A DNA stretch of 64,000 nt. Origin: Obscuribacter phosphatis_A (GTDB lineage Bacteria > Cyanobacteriota > Vampirovibrionia > Obscuribacterales > Obscuribacteraceae). The notes under the pieces were generated by a model. That model did no database searches, was not told the origin of the DNA, and worked only from the letters and a program-made list of their open reading frames with translations. Shown here one piece after another: positions 34,705 to 44,515 of the stretch (positions are counted from its first letter, which is position 1; each line of letters opens with the position of its first letter). Made by a program: the position numbers and the translations under genes. The stretch is from the NCBI GenBank assembly GCA_017303615.1, contig JAFLCK010000003.1, forward strand, positions 62,001-126,000. The letters are read 5' to 3'.

Positions 34705-36282
34705 ATGGGACCACTGGTACTGGCGATTCTCGACGGCTGGGGTATTACAACTGAAACCAGGGGAAATGCAATATTAGCTTGCAAAACTCCCAATTACGAC
34801 CTTTTGAAGTCTCGTTATCACTTTTCCAAACTACAAGCATCTGGAGAGTTCGTCGGTCTGCCCAAAGGTCTGATGGGCAATTCCGAGGTAGGACACCTCA
34901 CCTTAGGTTCGGGCCGGGTAGTGATTCAGAAACTCACCCTCATTTCCAACACCATGGCTGACGGCACCTTCTTCAAGAACCCCACCCTGGTGGAGGCAGT
35001 GGAAAACGTCAAGAGAAGCGGCGGCAACTTACATATATTAGGTTTGGTTTCAGACGGCTGTGTGCACTCCAGCCCTGACCATCTAGACGGTTTGATTGAA
35101 CTGGCTAAGCGAAATCAAATTAGCAATTTTGTCATTCATCCAATCTTAGACGGCCGAGACACGCCGCCGCGCTCTGCTCTTGGCTTTATGCGCGAGCTTG
35201 AAAGAAAACTCTCTAACCTTGGCATGGGCAAGATAGGTGTCGTCTGCGGGCGATACTATGCCATGGATCGAGACCAGCGCTGGGAAAGAACCGAACTTTA
35301 TTATCGCGCTCTCACAGAAGGCATAGGCGAGAAAGCAGAGTCGGCAAAAGAAGCAGTGGAAGCTTCATATGCCAAAGATACCGGCGATGAATTTGTCAAA
35401 CCAGTCATCGTCAACGATATTCGTATCAAAGACGGCGACAGTGTTATTTGCTTCAATTTTCGCCCCGACCGGGTGAGACAGATCAGTCGAGTCTTGACCC
35501 AGCCTCATTTTGATGGCTTTGTCCGCAATGTTGTGCCCAAGATCTACTATGCCTGTATGACTGAGTACGACTCGTCGTTGGCTCTGCCCGTAGCCTTTAA
35601 TCCTGAAGTCTTGCCCTCACAAGAATTGCACAATACCCTGCCTGAAATCTTGAGTTGCCACCATATTGGTCAGCTGCATACCGCTGAAACCGAGAAGTAC
35701 GCCCACGTTACTTATTTTTTCAATGGCGGCAAAGAAAAGGCAGTAGAAGGAGAAACCAGAGAGCTTATTCCCTCCTTAAAAGTTGCCACCTATGACCTCG
35801 CCCCTTCCATGCAAACCCCTAAAGTTTGCGACTTAGCCTGCCAAGCCATCAAATCGGGCAAGCATCCATTTATAGTTTTGAACTTTGCCAATCCTGATAT
35901 GGTCGGTCATACAGGCATGATGGAAGCGGCGGTGGAAGCAGTCAAATCAGTCGATGCGGCTTTCGGGCAGCTCTTGGCGGCAGTACAAGAAGCAAACGGC
36001 ACGCTTATGGTCACAGCCGATCATGGCAATATCGAGCAATTAATCGATTATCAGACCGGTGAACCGCACACAGCCCACACCACTAATCCGGTACCATTTA
36101 TAGTGGCAAGCTTCCAGAAGGGCGACAACGACCCTCTCAAAATTGCTGATAATACAAGCACTGGTTGCAGCAATCGCCTCAAGGACGGCACCATTGCCGA
36201 TGTAGCGCCTACTATTCTCTCGGTGCTCGGCATTGAAAAGCCAAAAGAAATGTCAGGCACTTCATTAATCGCTCAGGCTTGA
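34705..36282 (+). CDS. gpmI: 2,3-bisphosphoglycerate-independent phosphoglycerate mutase
   Basis: About 525 residues, alkaline-phosphatase superfamily. LVLAILDGWG binds metal, GNSEVGHLTLGSGRVV holds the serine nucleophile, and later VTADHGNIEQL and PHTAHTTNPVPF complete the two-Mn site. It interconverts 3- and 2-phosphoglycerate in glycolysis/gluconeogenesis. ATG start with GGGGAA upstream; a longer in-frame opening from 34459 would overlap the divergent kinase and has no family support. Divergent from the kinase operon. Confidence 0.95.
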   Translation: MGPLVLAILDGWGITTETRGNAILACKTPNYDLLKSRYHFSKLQASGEFVGLPKGLMGNSEVGHLTLGSGRVVIQKLTLISNTMADGTFFKNPTLVEAVENVKRSGGNLHILGLVSDGCVHSSPDHLDGLIELAKRNQISNFVIHPILDGRDTPPRSALGFMRELERKLSNLGMGKIGVVCGRYYAMDRDQRWERTELYYRALTEGIGEKAESAKEAVEASYAKDTGDEFVKPVIVNDIRIKDGDSVICFNFRPDRVRQISRVLTQPHFDGFVRNVVPKIYYACMTEYDSSLALPVAFNPEVLPSQELHNTLPEILSCHHIGQLHTAETEKYAHVTYFFNGGKEKAVEGETRELIPSLKVATYDLAPSMQTPKVCDLACQAIKSGKHPFIVLNFANPDMVGHTGMMEAAVEAVKSVDAAFGQLLAAVQEANGTLMVTADHGNIEQLIDYQTGEPHTAHTTNPVPFIVASFQKGDNDPLKIADNTSTGCSNRLKDGTIADVAPTILSVLGIEKPKEMSGTSLIAQA

Positions 36283-36588
36283 AAGAGCAATTAAGTTTTG
36301 CAAAATAAGGTAACGGGATGTTTTCAGAGCAAGCGATCTCATTTCCCCACCAAAACATATTCAGCGCCTAGACTCTAAATATAGTTCGCATCTAGAATGA
36401 CAGATAATTAAAGAAAGACTTTTCAAGTAGTTTTACTTAGTCTGGATTACCTGTATAATTCGAGCGATTTCAGGTGGGCAAAACTTACTAAACTTTGCCT
36501 CCAAATGACACTCTGAGAGTTCTGTCACTGACAAATGAAATCTCTGGCGGAAACAAACTCATCAGGACTAAAAGGAGACGAATAGTCA
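36283..36588 (+). other. 306-nt gene-free stretch upstream of the repeat lipoprotein
   Basis: It contains the promoter described below and a leader of about 120 nt that carries a small imperfect dyad near 36508-36530 (TGACA..TGTCA). No ORF, RNA gene or riboswitch class was recognised. No clear terminator for gpmI was found. Confidence 0.5.
36432..36459 (+). promoter_or_regulatory. sigma-70-type promoter for the repeat lipoprotein
   Basis: TTTACT (36432-36437), a 16-nt spacer and a perfect TATAAT (36454-36459). It is the best -10 box noticed in the window and faces the lipoprotein gene, predicting a leader of about 120 nt. Confidence 0.6.
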
Positions 36589-36858
36589 ATGATTACTTTG
36601 AGAAACCTGGCCCTTGCTGGCGCTAGCCTCGCTCTCGTGGCCTCCCTTGCTGCTTGCAGCGGCGGAAGCGAGTCCAGCACCACTGGCGCTACCACAGGTG
36701 CTTCCACCGATGCTGCCGCTCCGGCTGCTTCCACCGATGCTGCCGCTCCGGCTGCTTCCACCGATGCTGCTGCTCCTGCTGCTTCCACCGATGCCGCCGC
36801 TCCGGCTGCTTCCACCGATGCTGCTGCTCCGGCTGCTTCCACCGGCGAATCGCACTAA
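36589..36858 (+). CDS. small alanine/proline-rich repeat lipoprotein
   Basis: 89 residues. A signal sequence with lipobox SLAAC (Cys at 23) marks it for lipid attachment, followed by SGGSESSTTGATTGA and five tandem copies of a nine-residue ASTDAAAPA unit, ending GESH. No folded domain is expected; Ala/Pro repeats act as extended tethers or wall spacers. AAAGGAGA lies about 11 nt upstream. Own consensus-like promoter and clean terminator on either side suggest high, single-gene expression of an abundant envelope lipoprotein, by analogy with Lpp-like proteins. Confidence 0.85.
   Translation: MITLRNLALAGASLALVASLAACSGGSESSTTGATTGASTDAAAPAASTDAAAPAASTDAAAPAASTDAAAPAASTDAAAPAASTGESH
36700..36834 (+). 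repeat. five 27-nt tandem repeats inside the lipoprotein gene
   Basis: Five contiguous 27-nt units start at 36700, 36727, 36754, 36781 and 36808 and differ by only a few synonymous changes (GCC/GCT, CCG/CCT). A partial sixth copy follows. In-frame expansion or loss would keep the reading frame. Confidence 0.9.
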
Positions 36859-36882
36859 TTCTCTTTAGAGAATCAGAAATGG

Positions 36883-36911
36883 AAAGACCCCCTTACAGGG
36901 GTCTTTTTTTT
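36883..36911 (+). terminator. rho-independent terminator after the lipoprotein gene
   Basis: AAAGACCCC and GGGGTCTTT form a GC-rich stem with a short loop, directly followed by an eight-T tract. It lies 24 nt after the stop. Confidence 0.92.
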
Positions 36912-37017
36912 ATGCAAAAAATAAGTAAGCGCCCGGGCGGAACAATCTCAAGCTGGTCCTCTTCTATAATTTAGCGACTTCAATAATCTAAAGACGATAC
37001 TGGTGACTGCAACAAAA

Positions 37018-37980
37018 ATGAACAAGTTCCCTTTCTATACAAATTTGGCTGGTCTTTTGCTGGCACTGACCGTGGGCACTGAGGTCAGTGCCCAACCGGT
37101 TTTTAATCTCAATAATAGCCAACCAACCAATCAAGCCCTAGCGGCACCGCCGCTTTCTTTTGTCGATGTCAATTCAGGACGCTTCGGCAAGCTTGAGATT
37201 TCGATGGATGACGGTCAATTTCTATCCGGTTCCACAGATAACTTGCATTTGATAGCCAGAGACATGGATTTTGCTCAGGGCGAATTGAAAAGTCTTGATC
37301 TCGAACTAAAGGGTGCCCATCTAAGAGACTTCATAGTCGATAAATTGACCCTCAGCACCCAAGGCACTCTCAGTTTCGACAGCGGTCTTCTGCTCAATCA
37401 AAAGATGCTGCAGTTTCGCAGCCCGGCTGAGGCGCAAGTCACTGCCCTAATTTCACAAGAGAGTCTAAATAAGTTTCTCAAAGCACCAACTACACTCAAT
37501 CGCCTTTCGGTAACAGCCGGTCAACCGGGCTCTATTTTAAGCAAGCTATTAGGTCTAGCCCAAGGGGCGCCAAACCAAAATGGACAACCGGGTCAACCGG
37601 GACAAGCTGGACAATTTGGCTTGACAATGGAAACGGCCAATATCTCGCTTCTAAAAGCGAACAAAATCAATATCCAGGCAGTGGGCAAACTAGGTTTGTC
37701 CCAACTTGCCATTCCCCTCAATGCCGAGGTGGAAAGTCGTCTATTTCTTGAAAACGGTTGGGTTCAGGTAGGCGATACAAAACTAATGACAGCCGGGCAA
37801 GAAATTTCACCCCAGCTTTCGCAAATGCTGGTTGAGAAGATAAACAATCTCTCCAACCTTGGTCAAAAATCGGATGACATTCATTTCAGCTTCACCGATC
37901 TCAAGGTAGTGCCTGGAAAGCAGCTTATGGTTACCGGAACGGCCATGGTAAATAGGCTTCGCTTTGGCCGACAAGGCTAG
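37018..37980 (+). CDS. exported DUF2993-like protein
   Basis: About 320 residues. Signal peptide MNKFPFYTNLAGLLLALTV with cleavage after EVSA. The body (GRFGKLEISMDDGQFLSGS, later GKLGLSQLAIPLNAEV and KVVPGKQLMVTGTA) follows the DUF2993 (LmeA-like) pattern of lipid-binding tubular proteins found in cyanobacteria and actinobacteria. A Gln/Gly/Pro-rich loop (GQPGQPGQAGQ, about 192-204) interrupts it. A GTG at 37003 is an alternative start; ATG at 37018 gives the better signal peptide. Ends 52 nt before the rph start. Confidence 0.75.
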   Translation: MNKFPFYTNLAGLLLALTVGTEVSAQPVFNLNNSQPTNQALAAPPLSFVDVNSGRFGKLEISMDDGQFLSGSTDNLHLIARDMDFAQGELKSLDLELKGAHLRDFIVDKLTLSTQGTLSFDSGLLLNQKMLQFRSPAEAQVTALISQESLNKFLKAPTTLNRLSVTAGQPGSILSKLLGLAQGAPNQNGQPGQPGQAGQFGLTMETANISLLKANKINIQAVGKLGLSQLAIPLNAEVESRLFLENGWVQVGDTKLMTAGQEISPQLSQMLVEKINNLSNLGQKSDDIHFSFTDLKVVPGKQLMVTGTAMVNRLRFGRQG

Positions 37981-38032
37981 ACATAAGATATACTATACGG
38001 GTCGCTTGCTTCACCTAGAAAGCGAGATATTG

Positions 38033-38761
38033 ATGTATAAGCGGCGCGATAACAGACAATGGGACCAGCTTCGGCCGGTTCGGTTTACGCGCAATTACAC
38101 TAAAAACGCAGACGGTTCGGTCCTTGTAGAGTTTGGCGATACCAAAGTCTTCACAACGGCGAAAATCGAAGAGCGTGTGCCGGCCTTCCTCATCGGTAAA
38201 GGTGAGGGTTGGGTTACGGCTGAGTATTCGATGCTGCCTGGCTCGACCCTGGTTCGCTCCCCTAGGGAAGTGACCAGAGGGCAACCGAGCGGTCGCACCT
38301 CAGAGATTCAAAGACTGATTGGTCGCTGCTTGAGAGCAGTGGTTGACCGGCGCGCCATGGGCGAAAGAACCATCACCATCGACTGTGACGTTCTGCAGGC
38401 CGATGCCGGCACCCGTGTAGCCAGTATCTGCGGCGGTTTTATCGCCCTTTATGATGCCCTCTCTAAGCTTAGAAAGAGCGGCGTTTTCGACGATCTGCCC
38501 ATTACCGAGCACATGGCTGCTGTTTCAATCGTGCAGATAAATGGTCAACTGCTCATCGATCCCAATTATTCGGAAGACTCACAAGCCGAAATGGATTCGA
38601 ACATAGTGCTCACCGAATCGGGCAAGATTCTAGAGCTGCAGATGACCTCGGAAGCAAAGCCCTATGACCCGACCAAATTGGCTGACTTGATGACCCTGGC
38701 CAATAAAGGCATCAAAGAGATCATCTCGCTGCAGATGGAAACCCTGAATAAGAGACACTAA
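38033..38761 (+). CDS. rph: ribonuclease PH
   Basis: 242 residues, the family length. RRDNRQWDQLRPVRFTRNYT at the start, then EYSMLPGSTLVRSPREV, SGRTSEIQRLIGRCLRAVVD and DCDVLQADAGTRVASICGG hold the phosphate-binding Arg residues and the metal-site Asp. It trims tRNA 3' ends by phosphorolysis. ATG at 38033 fits the family start; an upstream in-frame TTG overlapping the DUF2993 gene is rejected. Confidence 0.96.
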   Translation: MYKRRDNRQWDQLRPVRFTRNYTKNADGSVLVEFGDTKVFTTAKIEERVPAFLIGKGEGWVTAEYSMLPGSTLVRSPREVTRGQPSGRTSEIQRLIGRCLRAVVDRRAMGERTITIDCDVLQADAGTRVASICGGFIALYDALSKLRKSGVFDDLPITEHMAAVSIVQINGQLLIDPNYSEDSQAEMDSNIVLTESGKILELQMTSEAKPYDPTKLADLMTLANKGIKEIISLQMETLNKRH

Positions 38762-38884
38762 TAAGAGACTTTAGGTCACTTATCTGAATTAGAGTCTGTA
38801 CATAGATGTTAAATTTATGCTTTTTCCTCGTGACAACATAGAATTAGTCTATACACTTAAGTAGTTAGATCTTGAGAATGGCAG

Positions 38885-40432
38885 TTGGAAGAAACATTAG
38901 ACTTCAATCCGATCAGGGAATCATTCAGGGACGTTACCCCCTGGAGATTGTTTGCTTCCACCCTCAAGGTGATGACTCGAATTTACAAGTTGCAGGGTAT
39001 GCAAGCCACCCTGCGCGTCATTCCCATAGTCTGGACGATAATCTGGTCCACCCGGGGCTTCTCCCGCTACCATGCCGAAGAATTTGAAAAGGCGCGCAGC
39101 TCAGTAGGCGAGGCTGTGGACCGCGAAGAAGAAGCCTTATCTAGCCAAGACTACGAAGAATATAGACTTTTGGGACGCTGGCTGACCAGAAGACTGCACG
39201 ACCTGGGACCTACTTTCATCAAGATCGGGCAGACTCTATCAACCCGTGCCGACCTTTTGCCCTTGCCGGCCATGCTCGAACTGGCTCAGTTGCAAGAAAA
39301 TGTCGACGCCTTTCCCTACGAGATTGCTCAAGCTGTAATTGAAAGAGAACTGGGTGGCAAACCCGAGACTCTTTACAAGACTTTCGAAAAAGAAGCACTG
39401 GCAGCTGCCAGTCTCTCACAAGCTTACCGAGCCACCTTGCATGATGGCCGCGAAGTGGTAGTGAAAGTGCAGAGACCCGACCTCTCTAAAGTAATTGTGC
39501 TCGATATTCAAATACTTTCGGCAATTGCCGATGAAGTGATGAAATACCCCAGCCTTTGCAGACATACAGATTGGCCGGGCGTGGTAGAAGAATTCGCCCG
39601 CACCATCATGGAAGAAGTGGACTATATCAGGGAAGGTCGCAATGCCGACACTTTCAGAAGTAACTATCGCAATTTCGATCGCATCTACATTCCCAGAATT
39701 ATCTGGAAACTGACCGGAAGACGCGTTCTCACCATCGAATATGTCTCCGGCATCAGAATCACCGATGTGGAAGGTATTAAGGCCATGGGTCTCGACCCGG
39801 AAGAAATAACCCGCACCGGAGCTAACTTCTACTTAAGACAGCTCTTGGAAGAAGGCTTCTTTCATGCCGACCCACACCCAGGCAATATGCGCGTCATGGC
39901 CGACGGCAGAGTCGGCATCTTTGATTTCGGCATGGTTGGCAGACTTTCGCCCGAGCTGAAACAGCACCTGGTAAACGCCTTCCTGCATACTGTGCAAAGA
40001 GAGTACAGACTTTTGGTGGACGATTTTGTCGGTATGGGCTTCCTCAAACCGGAAGCTGACCGCGACGCCCTCTGCCGCGACCTCACCCCTATTATCGATT
40101 CTCGCTTTGCCGATGGTCTCACCCGAGTGCGCTTCCGTAAAATGCTCTTTGATTTCTCCGAAGTCTGCTTTGAGTATCCCTTCCGTCTTCCCTCCGAATT
40201 TACCTATGTGATGCGCGCTCTGCTCACATTGGAAGGCATCGCTCTGACAATCAATCCCAAATTCAACTTTGTCGACGCAGCCATGCCCTTTGCCCATCGT
40301 CTGGTACTGAAAAACAATCAGGTCCTCAGTCAAGCTATTTTCAAAGAAGTCTTCAACGACGGAAAATTCAACCGTCAGGCAGCCATCAAGCTGCTCAAAA
40401 CCGCGGCATCCCTGACCGGTAGCCTTAGATAG
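38885..40432 (+). CDS. ABC1/UbiB-family protein kinase-like protein
   Basis: 515 residues. LGPTFIKIGQTLSTRADLLP is the KxGQ motif, AAASLSQAYRATLHDGREVV the Ala-rich loop plus ATP lysine, then EEVDYIREGRNADTF and FFHADPHPGNM (DPHPGN catalytic motif). Bacterial UbiB supports quinone synthesis; cyanobacterial ABC1 kinases have broader roles. TTG start with GAGAA about 7 nt upstream; a stop codon just before it rules out extension. No membrane helix at the C-terminus, unlike E. coli UbiB. Confidence 0.9.
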   Translation: MEETLDFNPIRESFRDVTPWRLFASTLKVMTRIYKLQGMQATLRVIPIVWTIIWSTRGFSRYHAEEFEKARSSVGEAVDREEEALSSQDYEEYRLLGRWLTRRLHDLGPTFIKIGQTLSTRADLLPLPAMLELAQLQENVDAFPYEIAQAVIERELGGKPETLYKTFEKEALAAASLSQAYRATLHDGREVVVKVQRPDLSKVIVLDIQILSAIADEVMKYPSLCRHTDWPGVVEEFARTIMEEVDYIREGRNADTFRSNYRNFDRIYIPRIIWKLTGRRVLTIEYVSGIRITDVEGIKAMGLDPEEITRTGANFYLRQLLEEGFFHADPHPGNMRVMADGRVGIFDFGMVGRLSPELKQHLVNAFLHTVQREYRLLVDDFVGMGFLKPEADRDALCRDLTPIIDSRFADGLTRVRFRKMLFDFSEVCFEYPFRLPSEFTYVMRALLTLEGIALTINPKFNFVDAAMPFAHRLVLKNNQVLSQAIFKEVFNDGKFNRQAAIKLLKTAASLTGSLR

Positions 40433-40568
40433 CCGAGAAGATTTGCCTTGCCCTTTAGCTATCCAGCTATTTGTCCCTTTAAATGTTTCTAGTAAAGGCC
40501 CACAAAAGCCTCTAGGCATGCAAAATATCAATGTAAAGAGGGTCTATCTTTTATGTGGCTGAAAGCAA

Positions 40569-41267
40569 GTGTCTAGAGATACGACTGTCGTAGACAAAAA
40601 CTATGCAGAGGAAAAAGCCTGCATAAAATGTCGTCGTTCTCTGGAAGCCAGGGCTAAGTTCTGCGGCAATTGCGGTTCTGAACAGCCTAAAATGGTCTAT
40701 TACCCTGAATTACAGTCGGTGCAGCTTAGCCCGCTCAGTCAAAGTAATCAGATGAGTCAGCTTAGTCAGATAAGACATCTGAGTCTTAGCCAAGAACTAA
40801 TGATGGTGGGCAGCCGTGTGGAAGAGGCAAAACAAGCCAGCCTCATCGCCCCAGGTCAACCGATCTTGCAAGCGAGCTTGAACGAAAACCCAGCACAAGA
40901 AGCGGCTCGGGCGGTCTACACTACACCCGACTTCGCCAAGCGCAGGAAAAGACGCATCCCTGTTGAATTGAAAGAAGAATTAGCGGCGCTGCAGCTTTCT
41001 AAAGCGAAGCAGAAAGCCTTTCTTTTAATGCACTGGATTATCTTTCTGATTAGCAATTTAATCGGCTTGTACATTGCCTTGAAGTGCTATTTTGAATTTA
41101 ACGGAGACGAAGTAGCCAAGATCATGGTGGCGACGACGCCTCTTATGTTTATCAATCTGACGGCCTTAGTTTGCCTCAGCCCGATAAAAGGCACCAAAAG
41201 GGAACTAGCTCGACTAAAAGAGCGGGAAACCTATATCAGACTGGAATTGGAAGTAGACGCCGACTAG
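40569..41267 (+). CDS. zinc-ribbon protein with two membrane helices
   Basis: 232 residues. A zinc ribbon (CIKCRRSLEARAKFCGNCGS) is followed by a Ser/Gln/Leu-rich linker (about 43-75, repeating LSQ units), a basic segment and a membrane hairpin (about 156-178 and 186-204), then a short coiled-coil tail. Function unknown; similar in plan to 16191-16739. GTG start. It ends 32 nt before the hybrid kinase, so a shared transcript and a role with that sensor are possible. Confidence 0.72.
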   Translation: MSRDTTVVDKNYAEEKACIKCRRSLEARAKFCGNCGSEQPKMVYYPELQSVQLSPLSQSNQMSQLSQIRHLSLSQELMMVGSRVEEAKQASLIAPGQPILQASLNENPAQEAARAVYTTPDFAKRRKRRIPVELKEELAALQLSKAKQKAFLLMHWIIFLISNLIGLYIALKCYFEFNGDEVAKIMVATTPLMFINLTALVCLSPIKGTKRELARLKERETYIRLELEVDAD

Positions 41268-41299
41268 TTTATTCCAAGCCATTTGCTCGGCATTTTCGT

Positions 41300-44200
41300 A
41301 TGGATAAATTGCATTTAGAGGCCCTTAAGGCCCAGATATTTGCCCTAGCCCTTAAACATGGGGCTAAACAGTGTTTGCTGCTCAAGAGCGACGAGAGCGG
41401 CATCGAATGGAGCGAAGGCCAAGAACTGCTCTCAATAGATGTGGACTTCAAAAAACTATTAGAAGAAGCAAGAAATAATCTAGAGATCAATCTAGAGATC
41501 AAGGTGGAGACAATAAAGGTCGAAGGTATAAGCCGCAAAGTCTTGTTTGTTTCAGAGAAAAAAGAAGACTTTGAATACGAAAGGCTCAGACAGGAACTAA
41601 AGGACCTTAAGCAAAAGTTTTCAGCTATCTTTGACCAGACTTTTCAGTTCACCGGGCTTGTTTCACCAGACGGCATTCTATTGGAATGTAACCAGACTGC
41701 CCTAAAGTTTGCCGGATTGACCTGGGATGAGGCAATTGGAAAACCCTTCTGGGAATTGAAATGGTGGTCTCGCTCGCCGGAGGCAAAAGACCAACTAAAA
41801 GATGCCATTGCCAGAGCCAGGAAAGGCGAATTAGTTAGAGCCACAGTAGAAAACATTGGCGTCGATGAAAGTTCAGTCATGCTGGACTTTTCGATGAAAC
41901 CAATTTTCAATGACGAGGGCGAAGTCATTTTCTTGATCCCGGAAGGCAGAGATATCACCGATAGACTGGAAGCCGAAAAGGAGCTGGAATTGAGAGCCGA
42001 AGCCTTGGCAGAAGCCAATGCCAGGTTGAAAGAGTCGGAAAAACTAAAGTCTGAATTTCTCGCCAATGTCTCGCATGAATTGAGAACACCGCTTACCTTG
42101 ACCTTGGCGCCGCTGGAAACCTTGCTGGCAGGCGAAATAAGCAAAGAGCAAAAGCCCTTTCTAGAGCTCATGCACAATAACTGCAATCGCCTGCTATCCA
42201 TGGTGAATGGTCTGCTCGACTTCTCAAAACTGGAAGCGGGCAAGGTGAACGTCAATAGAGAAGCAGTCGACCTGGTCAAACTAGTGCAAACATTGGCGAG
42301 CGACTTCAAGCCTCTCTTGGCAAAGCGCGATCTAAAGCTGACTCTTGCCTTGCCTGAGCAACCACTTTGGGTTGAAATTGACCGTTATCTAACCGAACGT
42401 ATACTTTTCAACTTACTTTCTAACGCAGTCAAATTTACACCGAAAGGTTCTGTTTCAATTGAGCTAAGACGCTTGCCTGATGATATGGTGGAAATCTTGG
42501 TTAGCGATACCGGTGTTGGTATCAAGACAAGCGAGTTGCCCAATCTTTTTGTGCGCTTCAGACAGCTAGAAGGCTCATCGGCTAGGCGTTTTGAAGGGAC
42601 CGGCTTGGGACTGGCCTTGGTCAAGGAATTTGCCGAACTGATGCAGGGTGATGTGCGAGTGGAAAGCGCAGAAGGACGAGGCTCGACCTTTTCGGTCAAA
42701 CTAAAGGCCCAAGAATGCCAAAAGAGTGAAGGCAACGAACCGGAAGGGCGGACAAAACGTCAGCCCCTGCCCCGCTTTGATCCGATGAAGGAGTATCAGA
42801 AGGGAGTTCAATCAGCTTCTGATCTTAGTCAAAACAGCAAAACCACAGTCTTAGTTGCCGAAGACAATAGTGAACTAGCCAATTACATACACTATTTGCT
42901 TAAAGACTTTTGCCAGGTGAAGCTGGCGTCAAACGGCAAAGAAGCCTTGCGTATTCTAGAAGAAGAAGAACAACAACCTGACCTGATTTTATCCGATGTG
43001 ATGATGCCCGAAATGGACGGTTTGAAGCTCTGTCAGGAAGTGAAAAGCAACGAAGCATGGTCCTCAATACCAGTTATTTTTCTGACTGCCTTGACTCACC
43101 GCGATGCCCTCTTGAAAGGTTGGCAAGCCGGTGCCGATGACTATCTCTTCAAGCCCTTTCACCCAACCGAGCTCACCACCAGGGTAAGGTCGGCACTGAA
43201 AATCAAAAAAGATCTCAACAAAATGCACCAAAAACTGCGAAACAGCAGAGATGAAGCCCTGCAAGCCGATACTTTCAAGAGCCAATTCGTCTCGATGCTC
43301 TCTCACGAAATCAGAACCCCCTTGAACGCTGTCATCGGCATGAGCGAATTGCTCAGCCAGACCAAGCTTAGTGCAGAGCAGGAAAACCTGCTCAAGACTG
43401 TGCAGTATTCGGCTTCTATGCTCATGGACTTGCTCAATAATGTGCTTGACTTTACCAAGCTAGAGGCTGGCAAATTAGAACAAGAAACAATCGAATTTAT
43501 GACCAAAGATCTGGTCAATGAATCGCTGGAACTACTAAGCCCGGCAGCCAGACGCAAAAATCTTAGCCTCAAAGCCGAAATAGATCAGGAAGTACCGTTA
43601 ACGGTGGAAGCCGACCTCTCTAGACTGAGACAGGTGCTGGTCAATCTCTTGAGCAATGCCGTCAAGTTTACTGAAAGCGGCGAAGTTGCACTAAAGCTTA
43701 AGCTGGAAGCTAAAGACAAAAGGCGGGCCATCTTGAGATTCTCGGTGATTGATACCGGCTGCGGTATCGCCGCCGAAAAACTGGAAGATGTCTTCAAACC
43801 TTTTTTTCAAGCCGACGCCAGTATTGCTCGTAATTTTGGAGGCACCGGTCTGGGTCTGGCCATCTGTCGCAGTTTGGTGGAAAGTATGGGCGGCAGCATT
43901 GAACTAACAAGCAAAGTGGGCAGAGGCTCATGCTTTAGCTTTTCAATCCCGGTAAAGATAAAAGACAGAAAAGAGCCAACTGAGAAGAGCAAAGAGAATG
44001 TGTCAGACAAATTTGTTGAGGCAAATAGCCCCGAGAAACTTTTCAGTGCCAAGCATAGACCAGAAGAAAAGCGAGAGTTGATTCTGATTGCCGAAGACAA
44101 TCCAGCCGATCGAGCCCTGCTTTCCTTACAGCTAAAGGCCCTGGGCTACCGCTCACAAGCAGTAGATAGCGCCGACCGACTTATCGTAGAGTTCCAGAAA

Positions 44201-44485
44201 GGTCTCTACGACTTGATCATTGTCGACTGCCAAATGCCCATAATGGACGGCTTTGAAGCAGCTTTAAAGATAAGACAGCTAGAAGAAACAGATAAAGAAG
44301 AGGCGCTTTCCAGTGCAGATTTCCACGAGAGAAAACGCGTTCCCATCTTGGCCATCAGCGCCGAGAGCTTATCTGATCATCAAAAGCCTTACAGCCAATA
44401 TGGCATAAACCGACTGCTTCTAAAGCCGGCAAAACTGAGCACTTTGCGCCAAGCCATAGAAGACTGCTTTAGCAGCTCTACTTAA
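41300..44485 (+). CDS. hybrid sensor with two histidine kinases and two receivers
   Basis: About 1061 residues, apparently soluble. Order: unknown N-terminal domain (1-85), coiled coil, PAS (about 100-215), HisKA/HATPase 1 (FLANVSHELRTPLTL, His near 259), receiver 1 (LSDVMMPEMDG, Asp near 566), HisKA/HATPase 2 (FVSMLSHEIRTPLNAV, His near 669) and receiver 2 (IIVDCQMPIMDGF, Asp near 976). All phospho-sites look intact. An upstream in-frame opening from 41171 overlaps the zinc-ribbon gene and is rejected. Two full kinase-receiver modules in one chain suggest an internal phosphorelay or two inputs; no output domain is present. Confidence 0.9.
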   Translation: MDKLHLEALKAQIFALALKHGAKQCLLLKSDESGIEWSEGQELLSIDVDFKKLLEEARNNLEINLEIKVETIKVEGISRKVLFVSEKKEDFEYERLRQELKDLKQKFSAIFDQTFQFTGLVSPDGILLECNQTALKFAGLTWDEAIGKPFWELKWWSRSPEAKDQLKDAIARARKGELVRATVENIGVDESSVMLDFSMKPIFNDEGEVIFLIPEGRDITDRLEAEKELELRAEALAEANARLKESEKLKSEFLANVSHELRTPLTLTLAPLETLLAGEISKEQKPFLELMHNNCNRLLSMVNGLLDFSKLEAGKVNVNREAVDLVKLVQTLASDFKPLLAKRDLKLTLALPEQPLWVEIDRYLTERILFNLLSNAVKFTPKGSVSIELRRLPDDMVEILVSDTGVGIKTSELPNLFVRFRQLEGSSARRFEGTGLGLALVKEFAELMQGDVRVESAEGRGSTFSVKLKAQECQKSEGNEPEGRTKRQPLPRFDPMKEYQKGVQSASDLSQNSKTTVLVAEDNSELANYIHYLLKDFCQVKLASNGKEALRILEEEEQQPDLILSDVMMPEMDGLKLCQEVKSNEAWSSIPVIFLTALTHRDALLKGWQAGADDYLFKPFHPTELTTRVRSALKIKKDLNKMHQKLRNSRDEALQADTFKSQFVSMLSHEIRTPLNAVIGMSELLSQTKLSAEQENLLKTVQYSASMLMDLLNNVLDFTKLEAGKLEQETIEFMTKDLVNESLELLSPAARRKNLSLKAEIDQEVPLTVEADLSRLRQVLVNLLSNAVKFTESGEVALKLKLEAKDKRRAILRFSVIDTGCGIAAEKLEDVFKPFFQADASIARNFGGTGLGLAICRSLVESMGGSIELTSKVGRGSCFSFSIPVKIKDRKEPTEKSKENVSDKFVEANSPEKLFSAKHRPEEKRELILIAEDNPADRALLSLQLKALGYRSQAVDSADRLIVEFQKGLYDLIIVDCQMPIMDGFEAALKIRQLEETDKEEALSSADFHERKRVPILAISAESLSDHQKPYSQYGINRLLLKPAKLSTLRQAIEDCFSSST

Positions 44486-44515
44486 GGGTCTTGTTTTGAC
44501 AGGTCCAACAAATAC

